DNA from: Acetomicrobium hydrogeniformans ATCC BAA-1850
GTDB taxonomy: Bacteria; Synergistota; Synergistia; Synergistales; Acetomicrobiaceae
Assembly: GCF_000160455.2 (NCBI RefSeq)
Contig: NZ_ACJX03000001.1
Coordinates: 1,436,001-1,500,000 of the forward strand
Direction: 5' to 3'
Length of the DNA: 64,000 nt
The translations under genes and the position numbers were made by a program. How positions within the stretch are numbered: the first letter of the stretch is position 1; every line of letters starts with the position of its first letter. The notes below the pieces were generated by a model. That model was not told where the DNA came from. It was given only the letters and a program-made list of their open reading frames with translations, and did no database searches. Shown piece after piece: positions 58,566-64,000 of the stretch.

Positions 58566-59618
58566 ATGGGTACAACTTTTGCAATTAATAATCGTGATAT
58601 AGGACCTGGTTATCCTACCTACATAATTGCCGAGATGTCGGCTAACCACAGTCAGTCTTTCGAGCAGGCCGCGGAAACCGTACACGCTGCCAAGGCGGGA
58701 GGGGCTGACGCTATAAAGCTTCAAACATATACCCCCGATACCATGACCGTTAAATCGGATTCTCCCCTTTTTTGTCATAAATCCGGTAGCCTTTGGGAGG
58801 GCAAATCTCTTTACGACCTTTATTCCGAAGCCTATATGCCCTGGGAATGGCAGCCCAGACTAAAGGAGATAGCAAACGATATGGGACTTGACCTGTTTTC
58901 TACCGCCTTCGATCCGACGGCCGTTGATTTTTTGGAGGAAATGAACGTCCCTGTTCACAAGGTGGCTTCCTTTGAGATCGTCGATATCCCATTGATCGAA
59001 AAGATGGCCAAAACGGGAAAGCCTTTGATAATTTCCACCGGCATGGCAACTTTGGCTGAAATAGATGAAGCCGTAACCGCGGCCAAAAGGGCAGGAGCTA
59101 CACAAATTGCTCTGCTTAAGTGCAACAGCGCATATCCGGCGCCCCCTGAGGAGATGAATTTGCGCACGATACCTCACATGGCCGAGGGCTTTGGCGTACC
59201 CGTAGGGCTGTCCGACCATACCCTGGGCATAGAAGTGCCCATTGCTGCCGTTGCTATAGGAGCCTGCATAATAGAAAAACACTTCACATTGTCACGCGAT
59301 ATCCCAAGCCCTGACAGGGCATTTTCCATAGAACCTCACGAGCTTAAGGCTTTGGTCGATGCCGTAAGGAGGGCCGAAAAGGCCTTAGGCAGGGTTTACT
59401 ACGGCGTCAGCGAAAAGGAAACGCAAAGCAGGGTCTTTAGGCGATCCTTGTTTGTGGTAAAGGACATGAAAGCCGGCGAAACCTTTACCGAAGAAAACGT
59501 ACGTTCCATCCGCCCCGGCTACGGCCTCCCTCCCAAATTTTTAAAGGAAGTTTTAGGCCGAAAATCCGCACGGGACATAAAATGCGGGACACCGCTTTCG
59601 TGGGATTGCATATCGTAA
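58566..59618 (+). CDS. pseI: Pseudaminic acid synthase
   Basis: PseI condenses the 2,4-diacetamido sugar with phosphoenolpyruvate to form pseudaminic acid. The 350-aa protein has the NeuB-family barrel (residues about 10-275) with YIIAEMSANHSQ, GADAIKLQTYTPDTMT, STAFDPTAVDFLEEM, and SDHTLGIEVPIAAVAIGACIIEKH (landmark). A C-terminal SAF antifreeze-like domain follows (about 290-350). The EMSANH motif favours PseI over NeuB (EIGxNH). It closes the operon. Confidence 0.94.
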   Translation: MGTTFAINNRDIGPGYPTYIIAEMSANHSQSFEQAAETVHAAKAGGADAIKLQTYTPDTMTVKSDSPLFCHKSGSLWEGKSLYDLYSEAYMPWEWQPRLKEIANDMGLDLFSTAFDPTAVDFLEEMNVPVHKVASFEIVDIPLIEKMAKTGKPLIISTGMATLAEIDEAVTAAKRAGATQIALLKCNSAYPAPPEEMNLRTIPHMAEGFGVPVGLSDHTLGIEVPIAAVAIGACIIEKHFTLSRDIPSPDRAFSIEPHELKALVDAVRRAEKALGRVYYGVSEKETQSRVFRRSLFVVKDMKAGETFTEENVRSIRPGYGLPPKFLKEVLGRKSARDIKCGTPLSWDCIS

Positions 59619-60180
59619 ACCCCAAATATTTTCACTCGACCACTTCTTCATAGGGAGGATGCTTCATCTCCCGCTCTAAGGGGGCCGTATTTTGATTATA
59701 AAAAGAAGGTGAAGGGGGTTCGCTGGCTTTTCCTGGATAAAGGGCAGCTTTCCAGGAGTCCTGGGGTTTTTCTGCGACTCGATGGCACTGCGGAAGTTCC
59801 CCTGAATCTTGTTCTTTAGATCTAGTTATATTGGATATAGTTATGTGGCCGTCCTGCGACCCGGGGTGGGTTTTTTGGCGACCCCCCTCTGCGCTTGAGG
59901 AAACCCGGGTGCGGTTTTCTCGCGGCAGGAGGGTGTGCGTGAACCCCGGGGTCGGATCTTTAATCTTGAATTTTAGTATAACAGCTTGACGATGCTGCCA
60001 AAATGCTTAATTGTTTCTTTTGTATATAAATGCCCAAGGCTTAATTTAGAGTAAAGATCAAGTTACCTTCGATGTTTTTTGTGATATCATTAGCAAATAA
60101 TACAACATATGTCAGCTTTTAGCATTTTCATGCCTTGATTGCTGTATTAAAATCATCTTCAACCAAAGGAGGTTTCTCTA
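59619..60180. other. Gene-free stretch of 562 bp with repeat and palindromes
   Basis: No convincing reading frame or RNA gene is seen. The first half (to about 59975) is G/C-rich and contains a CCAGGAGTCCTGG palindrome near 59751 followed by T5, and three CCCGGG-centred palindromes (near 59860, 59903 and 59945). It ends at the second 29-bp repeat. The second half is AT-rich. It looks like the residue of a mobile or repetitive element, but no transposase remnant could be read. Confidence 0.5.
59946..59974 (+). repeat. 29-bp direct repeat, copy 2
   Basis: This copy is identical to 53288-53316 and in the same orientation. Flanking bases differ on both sides, apart from short A/T similarity. The two copies bracket the pse operon, with the pseB leader on one side and the pseI 3' region on the other. 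Confidence 0.8.
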
Positions 60181-61134
60181 GTGCCAAAAGACGACCTAAG
60201 GCCCAAAGACCCCCACGACAGGCTATTTAAAAGGGTAATGTCAGAGGAAGCAAACGTAAGACAATTTATAAAGGAGTTTCTTCCAAAAGACATTTCAAGC
60301 CAGATAGATTTAAAGGAAATGAAACTAATTCCCACAGAAAAGATCAAAGGCTATAACAAATACTACATGGACATAGCTGTTGAATGCTATATATCAGACA
60401 CAAAAGGACAGCTTTACTTCGTATTTGAACATAAGTCATATCCTGACTCCGGAGTTTTACTTCAAATATTAAGCTATATGACCGTAACGTGGGATGAACA
60501 GAGAAAGAAAAACGTACCACTTACACCTGTAATTCCCGTAGTCATCTATCACGGCTTTTCAAGCTGGAACATAACGACTCATTTTCAAGGACAGTTTCAA
60601 AATATAGGTGAATCCATAAAACCTTACATCCCTGAATTCAATTATGTACTAGTAGACTTAACTCAAATTCCTAACGACGAGATAGAACAAAAGGCAAAGT
60701 CCACCCCCTTTTTGATGGGAAGTTTACTCTTGATGAAGCTTGTAGCCTTACATGACATAGAGGGAATCATAAGGATAGCTGTTATAATAAAGCTGTCTGA
60801 AGAAGAAAGGATAATACTGATCCTATATTTATTTTACACACTCGACGTAGACCAAGACACCATGCAACGGATAGTAAAAGAACTTGGAGGTGAAAAAGTT
60901 ATGCCGTCTTTTGCAGAAAAGCTGATAAAACAAGGGGAAGAAAGAGGCGAGATTAGAGGTACAATCAAAGGCAAACAAGATGTGCTTATAAAACTGTTGC
61001 GCCGAAAATTCGGTCTGTCGTCTTCTGACGAAAAGATAATCCACTCCGTTACCGACGAAGTTAAACTCGACGCTGCGATCGAAGCCATATTTGACGCCAA
61101 ATCCAAGGAGGAAGTGCTTAAAATATTAGGTTAA
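60181..61134 (+). CDS. Rpn/YhgA-type PD-(D/E)XK nuclease family protein
   Basis: The 317-aa protein begins with the family start DPHDRLFKRVMSEEANVRQFIKEFLP and has the nuclease-like D64...E83-x-K85 core (YYMDIAVECY, then FVFEHKS), followed by HGFSSWNITTHF. Such proteins were once called transposases (PF04754); E. coli RpnA-E are DNA endonucleases that promote RecA-independent recombination. The C-terminus (KQGEERGEIRGTIKGKQDVLIKLLRRKFG) is also typical. It starts with GTG after aaaggagg. It belongs to a commonly mobile or multicopy family, though no transposon ends were found. Confidence 0.85.
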   Translation: MPKDDLRPKDPHDRLFKRVMSEEANVRQFIKEFLPKDISSQIDLKEMKLIPTEKIKGYNKYYMDIAVECYISDTKGQLYFVFEHKSYPDSGVLLQILSYMTVTWDEQRKKNVPLTPVIPVVIYHGFSSWNITTHFQGQFQNIGESIKPYIPEFNYVLVDLTQIPNDEIEQKAKSTPFLMGSLLLMKLVALHDIEGIIRIAVIIKLSEEERIILILYLFYTLDVDQDTMQRIVKELGGEKVMPSFAEKLIKQGEERGEIRGTIKGKQDVLIKLLRRKFGLSSSDEKIIHSVTDEVKLDAAIEAIFDAKSKEEVLKILG

Positions 61135-61224
61135 AAATTTTGGGTTCGCATCTTGAATATTAATATTAAGCACTGCTTTCTATGAGAATGCAATAAGTCA
61201 GTATAAAAAATTTCAAAATTCCCG

Positions 61225-61254
61225 TTGACAAAAGCCCGGTCCATTCCCTATAAT
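61225..61254 (+). promoter_or_regulatory. Consensus sigma-70 promoter for tRNA-Ala
   Basis: TTGACA (61225-61230) and TATAAT (61249-61254) are both perfect, with an 18-bp spacer. The -10 box ends 12 bases before the tRNA 5' end. Confidence 0.9.
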
Positions 61255-61266
61255 GGGCACTGTTCT

Positions 61267-61341
<75 letters not shown>

Positions 61342-61350
61342 GTGAAAATT

Positions 61351-61390
61351 AAGCCTCTTTTTCGCAGGCAAAGGCGAGAAAGAGGCTTTT
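61351..61390 (+). terminator. Intrinsic terminator of tRNA-Ala
   Basis: The arms aagcctctttttcgc (61351-61365) and gcgagaaagaggctt (61374-61388) pair over 15 bp with one G-U, followed by a short TT. The A/T content at both ends would also allow it to stop transcription of hicA coming from the other side. Confidence 0.8.
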
Positions 61391-61413
61391 CCTTATGTAA
61401 AGAATGTCAGAAT

Positions 61414-61638
61414 CTATTTATCATTTTCCAACCATTCTTCCCTTGTGATTCCGGCTTGTTTCAAAATTCGAGTCAACAGATCGACGCTTATTTCCTTTCT
61501 ATGTGGATTGGGGATAGTTAAAACTAAATCTCCTTTGATCATATACGGATGTTTTCCACCAGTATATGGACCGTCGAAACCAAATTTTCGTAGCATTCCC
61601 ACCAAGTCATGCCACGCAATCGGCACAAGTTTAGCCAT
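61414..61638 (-). CDS. hicA: HicA-family mRNA interferase toxin
   Basis: The 74-aa protein resembles HicA, a double-stranded-RNA-binding-fold toxin that cleaves mRNA. It has the catalytic-histidine region FGFDGPYTGGKHPYM (His30) and the closing NPHRKEISVDLLTRILKQAGIT, close to the family pattern for HicA. The minus-strand ATG at 61638 follows aaagga. It lies downstream of and overlaps hicB by 8 bases, which couples toxin to antitoxin translation. Confidence 0.88.
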   Translation of the reverse strand: MAKLVPIAWHDLVGMLRKFGFDGPYTGGKHPYMIKGDLVLTIPNPHRKEISVDLLTRILKQAGITREEWLENDK

Positions 61639-61885
61639 TAGCTGCAAATCCTTTCGGCTCAGTTATGCAATACTGTCCTATTGGAGGGATTGCAAGTCCT
61701 CGTTGCAGCCTTATAATTATCCAGCCCTCGAGAGCTTCCTTTAAGTTGCGCCTGCATTCTTCTAAGGTCTTTCCCGTGGCCCAGACACCTTTTAACTGAG
61801 GAATGGCGCCATAGTATGGCTCGTCGTCCTCGATAATCTCGTATTCAGCTCTTTCTAATGCTGCATCGATATATTCTGTAAGCAT
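61631..61885 (-). CDS. hicB: HicB-family antitoxin, short form
   Basis: The 84-aa protein carries the HicB partial RNase H fold: YYGAIPQLKGVWATGKTLEECRRNLKEALEGW (landmark, about residues 23-54). It ends soon afterwards, so a C-terminal ribbon-helix-helix or HTH DNA-binding domain, common in HicB, is not evident. The start ATG at 61885 has a perfect ggaggtgaaa Shine-Dalgarno; the longer upstream frame is rejected. Antitoxin-first order is the reverse of many hicAB loci. Confidence 0.85.
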   Translation of the reverse strand: MLTEYIDAALERAEYEIIEDDEPYYGAIPQLKGVWATGKTLEECRRNLKEALEGWIIIRLQRGLAIPPIGQYCITEPKGFAANG

Positions 61886-61924
61886 CCCTTTCACCTCCAA
61901 GGCTGGAAACATCTTTACTTTTTT

Positions 61925-61930
61925 ATTATA
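61925..61930 (-). promoter_or_regulatory. Probable -10 box of hicB-hicA
   Basis: On the minus strand TATAAT lies 40 bases upstream of the hicB ATG. The -35 position (61948-61953, AGTCTG on that strand) is poor, so activity may be weak or regulated. Confidence 0.4.
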
Positions 61931-62061
61931 CAATGAGCTTTGTTACGCAGACTTTCCTGTGTTTAATTTAAATCGAACATGCGAAAAGTCTTTTTATATC
62001 CGCTCCTTTGTATTAAACTTAAAACCGATTCGTGAACAATAAACAAAGGGGGGTGTTTTGC

Positions 62062-62517
62062 ATGAATCCGAGGGGACATCACTATATCGTTGAAGCCTCC
62101 GGCTGTGCGGAAGTTATTGGGGAAGTCGACAAGATGCAGGAAATCCTCGTCGAAGCGGCGCGCCGTGCGAACGCTCAGGTATGGGCCGTTTCCTTTCACC
62201 GCTTTCCACCGAACGGGGTAAGCGGCGTGGTGGTGATAAGCGAGTCTCATCTGTCCTTACACACATGGCCTGAGCTTGAATATATGGCCTTGGACATATA
62301 CACCTGCGGAAGCGATACCCGACCCGACGTGGCAGTGGACTATGTATTGGAGAAAGTGAAGGCAAAACACACCCACGTTACGGAAATAACTCGAGGTCTT
62401 GATGACGGAGATCGGGAATTTTATCACTCTCTCATAACCTGGGAGGAACAACTTCGTCAAAACGACGATGGGCAGAAGGATAAGAAGCCCAAGTCCAAGG
62501 ATCAGGAAATTCTTTAG
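62062..62517 (+). CDS. speD: S-adenosylmethionine decarboxylase proenzyme, prokaryotic class 1B
   Basis: SpeD makes decarboxylated SAM, the aminopropyl donor for spermidine. The 151-aa proenzyme has the self-cleavage site at Glu61-Ser62 in VISESHLSLHTWPE, where Ser62 becomes the pyruvoyl group, with His67 and Cys82 in the expected positions. The C-terminal 20 residues are Lys/Asp-rich and extend past the usual end. The ATG at 62062 follows aaaggggggtg. No spermidine synthase gene is adjacent. Confidence 0.93.
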   Translation: MNPRGHHYIVEASGCAEVIGEVDKMQEILVEAARRANAQVWAVSFHRFPPNGVSGVVVISESHLSLHTWPELEYMALDIYTCGSDTRPDVAVDYVLEKVKAKHTHVTEITRGLDDGDREFYHSLITWEEQLRQNDDGQKDKKPKSKDQEIL

Positions 62518-62541
62518 CCTTTACCAAAGGAGGTCATGTCG

Positions 62542-63633
62542 ATGGATACTATTATTTGGGGCAACAGCGTGGGGGCATGGATAGTTGCCCTTGTTGTTGG
62601 TGTTGTTTCTTTTTTCTTATTTTACTACTTGAAAAAGATAGCCGATAAATATATCTCTTTTCTCTTTTCTCGACGGCCAACTACGGCCATTAGCCTGGTT
62701 TTGGACCTTGTAAGACAGATAAACGTATACTTTTTGATCCTCCTTGCCATACTCGCGGGTTCTTCCTTTCTTTCCCTGCCACTGAGGCTATCCAGGGCCA
62801 TCTCCATGTTGGTGGTTCTTTTTTTGCTCTTACAGGTTGGGCTCTGGGGTAATAAGGCGATCAACTTTTGGCTGACGTCGAATATAAAAAGAAAGGTCGA
62901 AAAGGACCCCTCGGCGGCAACCATGCTTTCGGCCCTTGGCTTCATGGGAAGGCTCCTTTTTTGGGGGATAATAATTTTAATCGCTCTGCAGAATATGGGC
63001 ATAGAAGTATCGGCTCTGGTTGCAGGCTTAGGGATAGGCGGTATCGCCGTAGCTTTGGCGGCCCAGAACATATTGGGCGACCTTTTCGCTTCCTGGTCGA
63101 TAGTGTTGGACAAGCCCTTTTTGGTGGGCGACTTCATAATCATAGACGGCTATTTGGGAACGGTGGAGCACATTGGCCTTAAGACGACGAGATTGCGCAG
63201 CCTGACCGGGGAACAGCTCATATTTTCCAACTCCGACTTGTTGAAGTGCAGAATACGAAACTACAAGCGCATGCAAGAGAGGCGCATCGTCTTCTCCTTT
63301 GGAGTGCTCTACGAAACCCCCCTTGAAAAGCTTAAAGAAATCCCCGACATAGTCAAAAATATAATCACTTCGATAGAAAACGCCCGCTTTGACAGGGCGC
63401 ACTTTGCAAGCTACGGCAACTTTTCGCTGAACTTCGAGGTGGTTTACTACGTTCTCTCTCCCGATTACACTGTCTACATGGACATCCAGCAGAGGATAAA
63501 CTTTGCCCTTTTTGAGGAGTTTAAAAAGAGGGATATAGTCTTTGCCTACCCGACTCAGACGATCTACGTCTCCGGAGCCGAGCCGATAAGCGTATCCCTG
63601 AAAGGTCAACCTGCTTCAGAGGGATCGGAATAG
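62542..63633 (+). CDS. MscS-family mechanosensitive ion channel
   Basis: The 363-aa membrane protein has about four hydrophobic N-terminal segments followed by the MscS pore and beta domain: GLGIGGIAVALAAQNILGDLFASW, then GDFIIIDGYLGTVEHIGLKTTRLRSLTGEQLIFSNSDLL (landmarks about residues 158-235). Such channels release solutes on osmotic downshock. Extra helices beyond the three of E. coli MscS place it among the YbdG/YnaI-like forms. The ATG at 62542 suits aaaggaggt better than ATG 62536. Confidence 0.9.
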   Translation: MDTIIWGNSVGAWIVALVVGVVSFFLFYYLKKIADKYISFLFSRRPTTAISLVLDLVRQINVYFLILLAILAGSSFLSLPLRLSRAISMLVVLFLLLQVGLWGNKAINFWLTSNIKRKVEKDPSAATMLSALGFMGRLLFWGIIILIALQNMGIEVSALVAGLGIGGIAVALAAQNILGDLFASWSIVLDKPFLVGDFIIIDGYLGTVEHIGLKTTRLRSLTGEQLIFSNSDLLKCRIRNYKRMQERRIVFSFGVLYETPLEKLKEIPDIVKNIITSIENARFDRAHFASYGNFSLNFEVVYYVLSPDYTVYMDIQQRINFALFEEFKKRDIVFAYPTQTIYVSGAEPISVSLKGQPASEGSE

Positions 63634-63643
63634 GAGGAGCGAT

Positions 63644-64000
63644 ATGGAGGAAATAATTCGCTCCATCGCAGAAATGATAAGACGTAAGTTCAACCCTCTT
63701 AAAATCATTCTTTACGGCTCCTACGCCAGGGGCACCCAGACTTGGGACAGCGACGTCGATTTTCTCATCGTAGTCGAAAAGGAAGTGAACAAGCGGGATG
63801 TGGCGGTGGCCATGCGCGCTGCCTTGAGCGATTTTCCTTGCGGGAAAGATGTGGTAATCGCCACACCTGAAGAGTTGGCCGTTAAAGGCAGCATTCCCGG
63901 AACCCTGCTTTATTCTATGTTAAAGGAGGGTAAGGTCCTGTATGAAGATATGACTCCTTATATCGAAGAAGCCCGTATCTGGCTGGGCTGTGCCTCCGAC
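63644..64000 (+). CDS. Minimal nucleotidyltransferase, probable MNT-HEPN fusion (cut by window edge)
   Basis: The visible 119 residues contain the MNT signature GSYARGTQTWDSDVDFLIV (residues 25-43), with the GS and the catalytic DxD (Asp39, Asp41). After the nucleotidyltransferase domain the sequence enters TPYIEEARIWLGCASD, which looks like the first helix of a HEPN domain (ExARxWL). If so this is a one-gene MNT-HEPN protein, the fused form of a toxin-antitoxin-like pair. The stop lies beyond the window. The start follows taggagg, 10 bases after mscS. Confidence 0.8.
   Translation, partial: MEEIIRSIAEMIRRKFNPLKIILYGSYARGTQTWDSDVDFLIVVEKEVNKRDVAVAMRAALSDFPCGKDVVIATPEELAVKGSIPGTLLYSMLKEGKVLYEDMTPYIEEARIWLGCASD

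Noticed and set aside
59619-60180. Transposase or group II intron remnant
   Set aside because: Translating the region in several frames on both strands gave no recognisable transposase motif, and no intron domain V-like hairpin was found.
61141-61170. Possible third copy of the 29-bp repeat after the Rpn gene
   Set aside because: Only a gapped match (gggttcgcatcttgaat) exists; too short and degenerate to claim without a genome-wide count.

Overview
The window is 64 kb of a bacterial chromosome, and nearly every gene lies on the + strand. It suggests a motile, diderm and probably moderately thermophilic anaerobe, most likely of the phylum Synergistota (Acetomicrobium/Anaerobaculum-like). The evidence is P-ring and L-ring flagellar genes (flgI, flgH), which imply an outer membrane; zinc-type S14, S4 and L36; an EF-Tu with a four-cysteine insertion; an oversized beta' subunit; and AUA/AGR-dominated codon use in the most highly expressed genes. 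The phylum is inferred from gene content and general knowledge, not from a database search.

Region 1 (1-29,994) is a very long transcription/translation block: the end of rpoB, rpoC, an L7Ae-like protein, rpsL, rpsG, fusA, tuf, then the S10, spc and alpha ribosomal clusters run together. secY, adk, map, a KOW protein, infA and rpmJ are embedded, and rpoA and rplQ close it. It continues into ecfA1-ecfA2-ecfT (the energising module of vitamin ECF transporters) and truA. Spacing is tight and many genes overlap. Only one clear internal promoter was seen, in front of the L7Ae gene.

Region 2 (30,016-36,102) holds an mreB/mbl gene followed by flgF-like, flgG, flgA, flgH, flgI and flgJ (rod, P ring and L ring) and a YkgJ-type cysteine-cluster protein. 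Region 3 (36,220-41,617) is mixed: L-lysine 6-transaminase with a perfect 23-bp terminator hairpin, a DUF3084 coiled-coil membrane protein, a small zinc-ribbon protein, a GNAT acetyltransferase, metK with its own promoter, and comF.

Region 4 (41,624-59,618) is the late flagellar and flagellin-glycosylation region: flgM, flgN, flgK, flgL, a Maf glycosyltransferase, flagellin, flaG, then a pseudaminic-acid-type nonulosonate pathway (pseB, pseC, an SpsF/PseF-type cytidylyltransferase, pseG, an ATP-grasp enzyme and pseI). Sigma-28-type promoters are readable before flgM and before flagellin. FlgK, FlgL and flagellin are all greatly enlarged; FlgL carries about five degenerate repeats. No PseH acetyltransferase is visible, and an ATP-grasp enzyme sits between pseG and pseI. 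This is the best candidate in the window for undescribed chemistry. A 29-bp identical direct repeat brackets the pse genes.

Region 5 (59,619-64,000) is accessory-like: a gene-free stretch with the second repeat copy, an Rpn/YhgA-type PD-(D/E)XK protein, tRNA-Ala(GGC) with a consensus promoter and terminator, a minus-strand hicB-hicA toxin-antitoxin pair, speD, an MscS-family channel, and a minimal nucleotidyltransferase that runs off the right edge.
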